IMG/VR virus record: IMGVR_UViG_3300043395_001550
Location: 1-54,108 of that record
Strand: one strand, 5' to 3'
DNA length: 54,108 bases
Origin: a virus
The first letter of the stretch is position 1. Every line of letters starts with the position of its first letter. The notes under the pieces were generated by a model, which did no database searches, was not told where the DNA came from, and saw only the letters and a program-made list of their open reading frames with translations. A program made the translations under genes and the position numbers. Shown here piece by piece: positions 44,026 to 50,451 of the stretch.

Positions 44026-44705
44026 GTGTATGCTGCTGTTTTGGTCTCAACAAAGTTTTTGATATACTTAACAAGAAGTTTCAAATATTTTGCTAAATCA
44101 TATTCTTCATATACTTCAACCTCACCATTTTCACATGCCATGATAATGACAAATTTCTTAACATTTATACCTGTCATTTCATGAAGCATACATGCGTAAG
44201 CACAACACTGAACAAAATAATCCTCAATCCAATCTCTTGGTTTGGGTTGTTTACTAGTTTTAAAGTCTATTATTGCCAGTTCACCATCAAATTCAGCGAT
44301 ACAATCAACTGTTCCGGCAACGCCAAGATATGTACTATACAGAGCCCCCTCAAGGGCATGAATATTATTTATACGTTTCAGCGTTGGCACGGTTCGCTGA
44401 AATAGCATTTCTGAGATTGGAAGTACGCTAGACAAACGCCCCATATTGAGAAGGTGCTCTTCAACTAAAGTATGAAGATCAGTACCTCTACTGGTCGCTC
44501 TCTTACTGATTCTATCTGCTTCCGCATCTCCAACTTTCTTCCTCCACCCCGCAAACTTTTCACGGTTGAAGTGACTAATAACCGAAGTGATGGACACCAG
44601 TTTGTGTAGTTGCCCATCACCCTCGGGAATTTCATAATAACGAACACCATCTATAGTTACTCTCTCAAGGCGAGGGAGATTCAAATCAACATGTGTAAAA
44701 GTCAT
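44022..44705 (-). CDS. RecB-like PD-(D/E)XK nuclease
   Basis: 227 aa. RecB/Cas4-type pattern: RGTDLHTLVEEHL with His78, GVAGTVDCIAEFDG with Asp134, IIDFKTSK with Asp147 and Lys149, and a Q-x3-Y motif (Gln166, Tyr170). Stand-alone exonucleases of this type are common in cyanomyoviruses and are thought to act in host DNA breakdown or repair. Overlaps the phoH stop (TAATG). An internal TATAAATA at 44366 is probably chance. Confidence 0.82.
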   Translation of the reverse strand: MTFTHVDLNLPRLERVTIDGVRYYEIPEGDGQLHKLVSITSVISHFNREKFAGWRKKVGDAEADRISKRATSRGTDLHTLVEEHLLNMGRLSSVLPISEMLFQRTVPTLKRINNIHALEGALYSTYLGVAGTVDCIAEFDGELAIIDFKTSKQPKPRDWIEDYFVQCCAYACMLHEMTGINVKKFVIIMACENGEVEVYEEYDLAKYLKLLVKYIKNFVETKTAAYT

Positions 44706-45463
44706 TAAAGTCCTAAATCAGTTTTTGCAATAATATATTCTTTACAGATTCCGGATCTTACAATATCCTCAACTCCAAATTCAATAATCTCAAATGAAGG
44801 CATGGTACGAAGAATTCTCATGAAGTCAATAATACCATTCTTTTCATTTGTCTTAATTAAGTCGGACTGAGAAGCATCACCACAGAACATAATCTTACTA
44901 TTTTCACCAACACGGGTGATAATAGAATCTAATTCATGGAAGTTAAGATTCTGGAATTCATCAACAAGAATGATACAATTATCTAATGTAGTTCCACGAA
45001 TGAATGATGTACTCCAGAAACTAATAGTTCCCTGAGTTTTCAGGTTTCCATAAAGCATTTCGAAATCAGTATCTGATTGCATTTGGAACATGTACTTAGT
45101 CATGTTCTTATATGGAATCTGATAGAGAGATGATTTGTCTTCATGATCTCCTGGGAGGAATCCAATCTCTCTTGTCGCAACAAGTGATCTCACAAGATAA
45201 ATTTTTTCGTATGGGGATCTTTCATCTAAAACGTCTTGAAGTGCGTTGTAAAGAGTAATGAAAGTTTTGCCCGTTCCAGCAACCCCATATGCAACTATGT
45301 GTTTTTCATTATCATATGCATCAAATAATTTCTCTTGATTGTCTGTAAGTGGGTCAATTTCTAAAAGTAAATCCGCATTTATTGGCTTCTTTCTTTTCAT
45401 TTGTTTGGCAGTCATGCCAACACCAATTGGTTGTTGCGTTGAAGACTTTCTTTTTCTTGACAT
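44705..45463 (-). CDS. phoH: PhoH-like ATPase
   Basis: 252 aa. Walker A GVAGTGKT (60-67), Walker B NCIILVDEFQN (162-172), sensor GDASQSD (195-201), as in the PhoH family. Basic N-terminus of about 30 residues. phoH is a frequent cyanophage gene linked to phosphate stress in some hosts, but its biochemical role in infection is unknown. Tightly coupled to the nuclease gene. Confidence 0.93.
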   Translation of the reverse strand: MSRKRKSSTQQPIGVGMTAKQMKRKKPINADLLLEIDPLTDNQEKLFDAYDNEKHIVAYGVAGTGKTFITLYNALQDVLDERSPYEKIYLVRSLVATREIGFLPGDHEDKSSLYQIPYKNMTKYMFQMQSDTDFEMLYGNLKTQGTISFWSTSFIRGTTLDNCIILVDEFQNLNFHELDSIITRVGENSKIMFCGDASQSDLIKTNEKNGIIDFMRILRTMPSFEIIEFGVEDIVRSGICKEYIIAKTDLGL

Positions 45464-45473
45464 TATTTTAATA

Positions 45474-45716
45474 CTAGAAGGGTTTTACTCTTGATCCTGG
45501 CATCTTCGATGCTCTATGAAGAACTTCATTCCATCCCGGATGTTTATTGACTAGTTTATTTTGCCAGTCGCCCACCTCCCCGACGCCAGCTACTCCCGCA
45601 GACCAATCTTTATCCCAAGATGGATTTTCTTTCCTCCAGGTTTCATATTCACTCAACGACATGGTAAGTTCTTTTGTCTCACCAGTTTCCAAATTCTTTA
45701 CAGGATATATGGGCAT
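45474..45716 (-). CDS. Small conserved protein, FmdB-like without Cys (80 aa)
   Basis: Starts MPIYPVKNLETGETKELTMS and continues ENPSWDKDW; the C-terminus reads NKHPGWNEVLHRASKMPGS. The short beta-hairpin opening and the PGS end recall FmdB zinc-ribbon proteins, yet no Cys is present, so zinc cannot be bound as in FmdB. The gene upstream (45743-45925) has the same opening pattern. Function unknown. Confidence 0.6.
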   Translation of the reverse strand: MPIYPVKNLETGETKELTMSLSEYETWRKENPSWDKDWSAGVAGVGEVGDWQNKLVNKHPGWNEVLHRASKMPGSRVKPF

Positions 45717-45742
45717 AATTAAGAATCATGTTGTACGATTAT

Positions 45743-45925
45743 TTAGTCAAAGGTCTCTAGATAAATTGAAGTGTAATCCACATTCGGATCATCGAAATGC
45801 TCAAAGTCCGGATTACTCTTCAACATCTTTTGAATCTCTTCTTCAGTAGCAAGAATCTTAAATGTGTGTCCTGTAAGTGTATCCTTAAGGAAATAAGTTC
45901 TCATACCAGTAATTTCGTCCATCAT
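45743..45925 (-). CDS. Small protein related to its downstream neighbour (60 aa)
   Basis: From residue 8, MRTYFLKDTLTGHTFKILAT and later KSNPDF share the M-x-x-Y-x-x-K-x-x-x-T-G-x-T ... E ... N-P pattern with 45474-45716, suggesting paralogs with one fold. ATG 45925 overlaps the thyX stop. An inner start at 45904 would align the two proteins exactly but has no ribosome site. Confidence 0.55.
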   Translation of the reverse strand: MMDEITGMRTYFLKDTLTGHTFKILATEEEIQKMLKSNPDFEHFDDPNVDYTSIYLETFD

Positions 45926-46677
45926 GGAGACAACCTTGCTTTATGCAGACGTTTTGTTTCATAGTATTCAAATACTTCAGGAACCCATTCTTTAATAAGG
46001 GGAACCATACATTCACATAGTGCCTGAATTTCAAGTTGTGCATCCAGTTTAGCACGAAGATCCAGGAAGTGAAGTGCAGCACGAAGAGAGAATGAAACCA
46101 CAAAGTTCTGTCGAATATTCTGCGGAAGGTAATCCCTAAGATGCTCTTCTGCCATACCACCTTGCAAATAACCATCAGAGTATCGCGCAGATGCCCCTAC
46201 ACAAGCACTTAATTCACGCTGGTAGTCGTTGTGGGTCCACTCGTATTTGTGCCCTTTACGGTCCAGGTAGAGACCAGGGGGACGCACATAGAACACTTCT
46301 TCGGGTTTAAGTTCTCCCTGAGCAACTTTTAGAACCCGTCTACCAGTATACCTTTGGGATTGAACATCAAAGGATACACCAACGCGGTGAGTTCTTGCCT
46401 GCATGGGAACGTTATGAACAAATCCATAGCAGTCAAATGTAATCGCTGGATGCTCAAGTGGACCCCAGTGACCACGTTCGTTTGCCAGAAGTTGTTCGAT
46501 TACCCATGTCCCCGCTTTAGTTTCATTCGGGGGATTCTTGGTATGAATTGGGTCTTCGCAATAATCATTTTTTCCCGCTTGCCAAATTAGTGTTTGTGGA
46601 CGTGGCGTTTGTGCCAACACAACCACACCCATTCGACCATCCAACTGAACAAGATCTTTTGCTTTAACTGGCTTCAT
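45922..46677 (-). CDS. thyX: Flavin-dependent thymidylate synthase ThyX
   Basis: 251 aa from ATG 46677, chosen for GAGGAG 7 nt upstream. Family motif RTHRVGVSFDVQSQRY (95-110) matches RHRxxSxNExSxRY. Makes dTMP from dUMP using FAD, NADPH and methylene-tetrahydrofolate, replacing ThyA. Follows a 60-aa coiled-coil gene by 8 nt, and both lie behind the sigma70 promoter at 46890-46918, so early expression for DNA synthesis is expected. Confidence 0.93.
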   Translation of the reverse strand: MKPVKAKDLVQLDGRMGVVVLAQTPRPQTLIWQAGKNDYCEDPIHTKNPPNETKAGTWVIEQLLANERGHWGPLEHPAITFDCYGFVHNVPMQARTHRVGVSFDVQSQRYTGRRVLKVAQGELKPEEVFYVRPPGLYLDRKGHKYEWTHNDYQRELSACVGASARYSDGYLQGGMAEEHLRDYLPQNIRQNFVVSFSLRAALHFLDLRAKLDAQLEIQALCECMVPLIKEWVPEVFEYYETKRLHKARLSP

Positions 46678-46685
46678 TTCGCTCC

Positions 46686-46868
46686 TCAACCTTCAAATAC
46701 TTCATCATAGTCTTCCGGATAAAAGATGTAGTCCGGATCCCGAATAGATCTTAACTCGGGGGATTGTTCTGTTGATTTGAGTTCATTCAATTCTTTCTTC
46801 AAGCACTCAACCAACAAACCCATGTTATTTACCATGAGTTCTAACCGTTCAACCTTATCTTGGTCCAT
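46686..46868 (-). CDS. Small coiled-coil protein (60 aa)
   Basis: MDQDKVERLELMVNNMGLLV continues as a heptad helix to about residue 35, followed by an acidic, Tyr/Asp-rich tail (PEDYDEVFEG). It is the first gene after the promoter at 46890 and precedes thyX. No recognised function. Confidence 0.6.
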   Translation of the reverse strand: MDQDKVERLELMVNNMGLLVECLKKELNELKSTEQSPELRSIRDPDYIFYPEDYDEVFEG

Positions 46869-46889
46869 GCGTCTCCAAAGACTATTATC

Positions 46890-46918
46890 AGTATAGACAA
46901 AAAAACGGGGGTTGTCAA
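46890..46918 (-). promoter_or_regulatory. Sigma70 promoter TTGACA-N17-TATACT overlapping a terminator
   Basis: -35 TTGACA (46913-46918) lies in the loop of the terminator hairpin, the 17-nt spacer contains its right stem arm and U-run, and -10 TATACT (46890-46895) follows. Start at 46868 is 22 nt downstream. One segment thus ends one transcript and begins the next. Confidence 0.75.
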
Positions 46919-46926
46919 GACCCCCG
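46899..46926 (-). terminator. Intrinsic terminator
   Basis: Minus strand: CGGGGGT, 7-nt loop CTTGACA, ACCCCCG, then seven T. Ends the small-gene transcript from 47.3 kb. Shares its bases with the promoter above. Confidence 0.85.
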
Positions 46927-46931
46927 GAAAA

Positions 46932-47033
46932 TTATTTTGCTTGTTGTGCTCTTACTAATTGAGCGGTTTTTAGTTTTTTATCCTTATTGATTTTTGTTTG
47001 GATAAGGACTAGCGGAACTAGTGACTGAATCAT
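46932..47033 (-). CDS. Tiny basic protein (33 aa)
   Basis: AGGAG sits 6-7 nt ahead of ATG 47033. Reads MIQSLVPLVLIQTKINKDKK and then a basic helix. The ribosome site, the 2-nt gap from the preceding tiny gene and the terminator directly after the stop support it. The hydrophobic start may touch the membrane. Function unknown. Confidence 0.5.
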   Translation of the reverse strand: MIQSLVPLVLIQTKINKDKKLKTAQLVRAQQAK

Positions 47034-47035
47034 TT

Positions 47036-47134
47036 TTATCTCCTGTATACTAGGTGAATTACTGCTGCTAAAAATAATAGGACCACGACCTGTAGTACAC
47101 TCAATTCGCATACTATCGCCATGGGACTGTGCAT
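47036..47134 (-). CDS. Tiny single-pass membrane protein (32 aa)
   Basis: MHSPMAIVCELSVLQVVVLL continues to a basic end HLVYRR: a single transmembrane helix. ATG 47134 overlaps the previous TGA (TGATG) and has AAGGAG upstream, a coupling junction. Size resembles photosystem or exclusion micro-peptides but I find no match. An ATG four codons later is an alternative. Confidence 0.5.
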   Translation of the reverse strand: MHSPMAIVCELSVLQVVVLLFLAAVIHLVYRR

Positions 47135-47310
47135 CAGATTACTCCTTTGTATAGATTTTTCTTGGTCTCACTATCCATCGTTTGAATTGGATGGTAATGA
47201 TTACCACGATAAGAATGTTCTTTAGTATCTACATTTTTATGCCATTCAATAAAATCTTTTTTGGGTGTTTCAGTATCATACCACACACCTCGATAACAAG
47301 CTCTTGCCAT
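47134..47310 (-). CDS. Small YRGVxYD-motif protein (58 aa)
   Basis: ATG 47310 has AAAGGAG upstream. Starts MARACYRGVWYDTETPKKDF; the YRGVxY opening recalls DUF4278 and similar cyanobacterial and cyanophage small proteins. A second similar element SYRGNHYHP follows. Preceded by a 27-bp repeat (47343-47369) shared with the next upstream gene. Confidence 0.6.
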   Translation of the reverse strand: MARACYRGVWYDTETPKKDFIEWHKNVDTKEHSYRGNHYHPIQTMDSETKKNLYKGVI

Positions 47311-47342
47311 GAGAAATACTCCTTTGTGTTTAAACAATAGAG

Positions 47343-47369
47343 CGTTCCTTCAGGTGGCATACTTCCGTT
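47343..47369. repeat. 27-bp direct repeat, left copy
   Basis: Plus strand: CGTTCCTTC, 8 variable bases, TACTTCCGTT. Same length and arms as 47567-47593 (22 of 27 identical). Lies 33 nt upstream of the start at 47310. Confidence 0.8.
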
Positions 47370-47380
47370 ACAGTCAACTA
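47368..47380. repeat. 13-bp inverted repeat, left arm
   Basis: TTACAGTCAACTA on the plus strand, the exact reverse complement of 47545-47557. It contains the stop codon of the 55-aa gene. Confidence 0.85.
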
Positions 47381-47545
47381 AGCGTTATTCCACAATCTCC
47401 ACTCACAGAATTTTGGAGAAAGATCTTTGATCTCTCTAAACAATTCCCGTTCAATTTGTGGAGGATAATTTTTTCCATAAATGCGAATCATTAAAATATT
47501 CGCTTGAGAACAGGAAAGAATAAGTGGGAGTGCGATTTCGAACAT
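47378..47545 (-). CDS. Repeat-bracketed small protein (55 aa)
   Basis: Starts MFEIALPLILSCSQANILMI, a short hydrophobic segment with one Cys, then a charged helical part ending KFCEWRLWNNA. Its start and stop codons lie in the two arms of a perfect 13-bp inverted repeat, and a 27-bp imperfect repeat lies outside each arm. Signal-like N-terminus suggests membrane association. Similar short openings occur in cyanophages (recalled). The layout suggests a movable mini-cassette. Confidence 0.6.
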   Translation of the reverse strand: MFEIALPLILSCSQANILMIRIYGKNYPPQIERELFREIKDLSPKFCEWRLWNNA

Positions 47546-47557
47546 AGTTGACTGTAA
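47545..47557. repeat. 13-bp inverted repeat, right arm
   Basis: TAGTTGACTGTAA on the plus strand, pairing exactly with 47368-47380 around the 55-aa gene. Confidence 0.85.
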
Positions 47558-47566
47558 TGAACGTTA

Positions 47567-47593
47567 CGTTCCTTCTGTCGCCTTACTTCCGTT
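47567..47593. repeat. 27-bp direct repeat, right copy
   Basis: CGTTCCTTC, 8 bases, TACTTCCGTT, 22 nt upstream of the 55-aa gene. A 7-bp hairpin (TTTACTC / GAGTAAA, 47592-47608) adjoins it. The remaining 47609-47712 holds a TATAAT box (47665-47670) but no gene. Confidence 0.8.
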
Positions 47594-47712
47594 TACTCGA
47601 AGAGTAAATGAACGATTGATATTATTTATGTTGAAATGCCAATATTTTTGTAGTATTGGATACAATTATAGTAGCAGATCTATACCAAAATCACAATACT
47701 CCTTAATAAAAT

Positions 47713-48042
47713 TTAACGTTCGATATATTGAAATTCTCTATTAGCACATTTCAATTGGAGGATAATAATGTCACACCCTATCTTTGGATTTGCATCCCCA
47801 CAAGTGAAAATATCTACTGCTGCTTCACCTGTTTCTGGCCAAGTATGAATAGAGATATGACTTTCTTCCAATAAAGTTAGAACTGTTGCTCCTTGTGGAT
47901 CGAACTTTTTGTATATTGTTTCCACTACAGTTGCGCCACTAGCAACGGCCGCATTCTCCATCAAATCAATAAGAAACCTTTCATCATTAAGAAGATGAAA
48001 GGGGCAACCATATAGATTAAGTAAATAATGCTTCCCCAACAT
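47713..48042 (-). CDS. speD: S-adenosylmethionine decarboxylase (SpeD)
   Basis: 109 aa, prokaryotic class 1B length. LTLLEESHISIHTWPETGEA holds the self-cleavage site: Ser61 becomes the pyruvoyl group, with His66 and Cys81 as the acid-base pair. It makes decarboxylated SAM for spermidine. speD is a known cyanophage auxiliary gene. Starts 2 nt after the previous stop. Confidence 0.93.
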   Translation of the reverse strand: MLGKHYLLNLYGCPFHLLNDERFLIDLMENAAVASGATVVETIYKKFDPQGATVLTLLEESHISIHTWPETGEAAVDIFTCGDANPKIGCDIIILQLKCANREFQYIER

Positions 48043-48044
48043 TG

Positions 48045-48233
48045 TCAGACATCCGGATCATAGTAATCTTTAAGGAGGTCAGATACGACCCTTTCTGTAC
48101 CATCAAGTTTCTTCACGTCATAAATTGCGGATCTCATATACTTCTTAACTTTCTTATAACTCTTAAGAAGTTTATCAACCTCATCTTTATAGACAACCAC
48201 GTTGAGTTTCTCATTACCAAATCCACTACTCAT
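48045..48233 (-). CDS. Small basic helical protein (62 aa)
   Basis: MSSGFGNEKLNVVVYKDEVD, then a Lys/Tyr-rich helix. ATGA overlap with the upstream gene and 2-nt gap to speD show it belongs to that operon. Unknown function. Confidence 0.55.
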   Translation of the reverse strand: MSSGFGNEKLNVVVYKDEVDKLLKSYKKVKKYMRSAIYDVKKLDGTERVVSDLLKDYYDPDV

Positions 48234-48517
48234 TTCTTTTTTCCCTTAGAACTTTTTTTAGCTGCTCCCCAAAGTCTGGGATTTGTTTGTCCATATCCAA
48301 AATCAATTCTTTGAACAGATCCTGGTCCAAACTTATCATAATAAAAATCAAATAGACTTACCCGCTTACCGCGAGTTAAGTCTATGTATTCAACTCCGTC
48401 CACAACATACCAAATCAGGTAGGCATCGTTTGGAAAGGATCTATCGTTTGCCCTTTCTATAGTGGTCTTCTCAAGAAGTACCTGACACCCGTAATCAATA
48501 GGATCTAATTGTCTCAT
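48230..48517 (-). CDS. Hypothetical protein with Lys-rich tail (95 aa)
   Basis: MRQLDPIDYGCQVLLEKTTI starts a beta-rich domain (YLIWYVVDGVEYIDLTRGKR) with FDFYYDKFG; the last 12 residues are almost all Lys/Ser, suggesting nucleic acid contact. No family recognised. Confidence 0.6.
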   Translation of the reverse strand: MRQLDPIDYGCQVLLEKTTIERANDRSFPNDAYLIWYVVDGVEYIDLTRGKRVSLFDFYYDKFGPGSVQRIDFGYGQTNPRLWGAAKKSSKGKKK

Positions 48518-48532
48518 ATTCGTATCAATAAA

Positions 48533-49096
48533 TCAGGATCTGTTGCCCCATACAATATCTGGATATGCTTCTTTTACAACTTCAAATGGAATCTTGTATT
48601 TGTCGGTAAGAAGTTTATCTTTTACCAGACACAGAATTTCTGCTTCCCTTGGATGAAGTGCCTCAACAATACCAATAAACATGGTCTCTCTACGAATCTG
48701 TGAGAGAGTCATATTACCACCTCTAACAAAGTTGTAGAGATGAACATATTCGTTCCTAAGAGAAGTCCTCCCTTCACCGTTAAGGTCTTGTCCTTGTGCA
48801 GATCTTGCATCAAGTCCTTTGGCAACATTTTCACTTAATGTTCCTGAGGTTACTGTTTGCCGTTCAATATTAGAATAAGGAACTGGACCTTCCGGCAACA
48901 TCGAAATTACCGTTTCGTCATAATTCCAAATAAAAATAGACTTTAAAGATGGATGATCATATTTCCTAAGAACTTCCACCTTTAAAGCTTTTGATCTTTG
49001 TTTTGATGCTAGTTCCAAAACCTCAAACAAAAATGGATTTGTTGGTAAATCCAGGGATGGTTTTGTACTAGTCTTCCTCTTCGTCGCAGTAGTCAT
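48533..49096 (-). CDS. DUF6433-like T4-type phage protein (187 aa)
   Basis: ATG 49096 lies inside the end of the upstream membrane-protein gene. Pattern: NPFLFEVLELASKQRSKALK, LRKYDHPSLKSIFIWNYD, SMLPEGPVPY, LYNFVRGGN, RRETMFIGIVEALHPREAEI and LVKDKLLTDKYKI. I recall this family from T4-like phages of cyanobacteria and pelagic bacteria; function unknown. Well conserved overall, so probably core. Confidence 0.65.
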   Translation of the reverse strand: MTTATKRKTSTKPSLDLPTNPFLFEVLELASKQRSKALKVEVLRKYDHPSLKSIFIWNYDETVISMLPEGPVPYSNIERQTVTSGTLSENVAKGLDARSAQGQDLNGEGRTSLRNEYVHLYNFVRGGNMTLSQIRRETMFIGIVEALHPREAEILCLVKDKLLTDKYKIPFEVVKEAYPDIVWGNRS

Positions 49097-49304
49097 AATC
49101 GTTATAGTTCTCAAATCGAATTGCTATGATTTCATCTGGGATTAAATTGCCATCACTATCAAACATTTCTGGATGTGCTACAGGTAATGATGTTAGATAT
49201 GCCTTTTCATAAAAGTGTTGCTTTGCCAACCATCCTATTGCACCTCCAACAAAAAAGAACATTATAGAAATTAAACTTGTAATGGTCAGTGTTAGTGCTA
49301 ACAT
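49068..49304 (-). CDS. Small membrane protein (78 aa)
   Basis: MLALTLTITSLISIMFFFVG gives a transmembrane helix, followed by GWLAKQH and a soluble part with HPEMFDSDGNLIPDEIIAIR and an acidic end. GGGAGG ribosome site upstream. Overlaps the next gene by 29 nt. Similar cyanophage membrane proteins recalled; function unknown. Confidence 0.7.
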   Translation of the reverse strand: MLALTLTITSLISIMFFFVGGAIGWLAKQHFYEKAYLTSLPVAHPEMFDSDGNLIPDEIIAIRFENYNDYDYCDEEED

Positions 49305-49322
49305 GACTTCCTCCCAGAGAGT

Positions 49323-49529
49323 TTATTTTTTTCTGATGCCCAGACTTAGTTCAAATGTAAAATGTATCTCTCTGAAAAATAGAGAGACCATTTTATCTAA
49401 GCGAATACCAAAGTTCTTTGGTTTTTTCTCAGGGACCCTCCTATTTCTTAACATTAATTCAAACCCACGATCTATGTGAGTTTCTCTTTTACTATTTAGA
49501 TCAAAATCATCATATTTTTGAATTGCCAT
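49323..49529 (-). CDS. Small basic protein (68 aa)
   Basis: ATG 49529 overlaps the glutaredoxin TGA (TGATG). Starts MAIQKYDDFDLNSKRETHID, strongly basic in the middle (RNRRVPEKKPKNFGIR). Function unknown. Confidence 0.55.
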   Translation of the reverse strand: MAIQKYDDFDLNSKRETHIDRGFELMLRNRRVPEKKPKNFGIRLDKMVSLFFREIHFTFELSLGIRKK

Positions 49530-49771
49530 CAAATAACTTCTTTCTCACGTAAGTATTTAATAGTGTCTTTACACCCACCCAAAATAGTCTCATCATTTAG
49601 AACAACTTGTGGAAATGTTGCATCATAACCAAACACTTCTGTAAATTGCATATGCGTAAATCCACCGTCATCTATACTGTGAACAACATAATCCAATTTT
49701 GCCATATCAAAAATGGTCTTAACTTTTTCACAGTAACCGCATCCTTCTTTACTGTAAACTGTAAACTTCAT
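49529..49771 (-). CDS. grx: Glutaredoxin with CGYC active site
   Basis: 80 aa. MKFTVYSKEGCGYCEKVKTI has the dithiol active site at Cys11 and Cys14; FPQVVL supplies the cis-Pro and GGCKDTIKYL the glutathione-binding end. Reduces disulfides, for example as donor for ribonucleotide reductase. Coupled to the HNH gene by ATGA. Contrast with the Cys-poor paralog at 4552-4800. Confidence 0.92.
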   Translation of the reverse strand: MKFTVYSKEGCGYCEKVKTIFDMAKLDYVVHSIDDGGFTHMQFTEVFGYDATFPQVVLNDETILGGCKDTIKYLREKEVI

Positions 49772-50133
49772 GATGCATTATTCCTCCGTTTGCCGTAAGT
49801 ATACAAATTTGTTGGTCTGGGCGGTCTAGACCACTCAACTATTTTTTCCATTCGTTCTTGAGAGAAAAACTCTTGTCTCTCATACCAATCAATCATTTCC
49901 TCATGTCCTTTGTCAGAATTGCATTTTTTACAACTACAAAGAACGTTGTTGGTATTATTCAATCCTCCACGATGTACGGGAATAATATGATCGATAGTTA
50001 ATTCTTCATCTGATCCACAATAAGCACATTCATAATTCCACATTTCTTTTATTTGTTTTCTCCACATTCGTTTAGATTCTGATGAAGATAAAGACTGAAG
50101 GTTGTACAAATAATCCTCTGAAGAATTGTACAT
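49768..50133 (-). CDS. HNH endonuclease
   Basis: 121 aa. Cys pairs CAYC (36-39) and CSCKKC (66-71) hold zinc; IDHIIPVHRGG with Asp48-His49 and the following Asn-rich loop complete the HNH motif (DH...N...). Free-standing HNH enzymes are frequent in T4-like phages, as homing enzymes or nickases. No intron or flanking duplication is seen, so homing is not shown. Confidence 0.87.
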   Translation of the reverse strand: MYNSSEDYLYNLQSLSSSESKRMWRKQIKEMWNYECAYCGSDEELTIDHIIPVHRGGLNNTNNVLCSCKKCNSDKGHEEMIDWYERQEFFSQERMEKIVEWSRPPRPTNLYTYGKRRNNAS

Positions 50134-50142
50134 ATTTGCTTT

Positions 50143-50382
50143 TTAGGTTTGGGGTGAACTAGAAGGGATGACTGGATTTCTACTCCTATTTTTAATTACG
50201 ATAAATGCATCATCTTGATATGTAGTGACTCCATACGGTCTATGCCATTTTGAATTTGCTTGTTCAGATGCAGATAGTCCACTAGAAGCACATCCACCAA
50301 TCTGAACTTCAATTGTATCGCCACTATCCCATTTAAGTTCGTTTATGTAAGATTTAATTTTTTCTAATAAATCCTTATCCAT
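50143..50382 (-). CDS. Small hypothetical protein (79 aa)
   Basis: ATG 50382 (MDKDLLEKIKSYINELKWDS) is chosen; the region upstream holds two promoter motifs, so the longer in-frame TTG start at 50439 is unlikely. Gly/Ser-rich centre (IGGCASSGLSASEQ) and a beta-rich end. Function unknown. Confidence 0.55.
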   Translation of the reverse strand: MDKDLLEKIKSYINELKWDSGDTIEVQIGGCASSGLSASEQANSKWHRPYGVTTYQDDAFIVIKNRSRNPVIPSSSPQT

Positions 50383-50405
50383 AATACAAGATTGGGGAGG
50401 TTCTT

Positions 50406-50413
50406 TATTTATT
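50406..50413 (-). promoter_or_regulatory. Late-type promoter AATAAATA
   Basis: Minus strand, 24 nt before the start at 50382 and overlapping the -10 of the sigma70 promoter. Gives the gene possible early and late transcripts. Confidence 0.5.
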
Positions 50414-50439
50414 ATGCCAGGTTTCTTCTCCTTTGTCAA
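50411..50439 (-). promoter_or_regulatory. Sigma70-type promoter TTGACA-N17-CATAAT
   Basis: -35 TTGACA at 50434-50439, 17-nt spacer, -10 CATAAT at 50411-50416. Drives the HNH-glutaredoxin-speD gene run. Confidence 0.75.
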
Positions 50440-50451
50440 GGGAGTAAATCC

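Noticed and set aside
44366-44373. Exact TATAAATA on the minus strand inside the RecB-like nuclease gene
   Set aside because: No gene start within 300 nt downstream; it falls in ordinary coding sequence and is probably chance.
47623-47630. CATAAATA upstream of the 55-aa gene
   Set aside because: 78 nt from the start and in an AT-rich leader; not strong enough to call a promoter.
49768-50133. HNH gene as part of a homing intron
   Set aside because: No interrupted host gene or intron-like structure flanks it.
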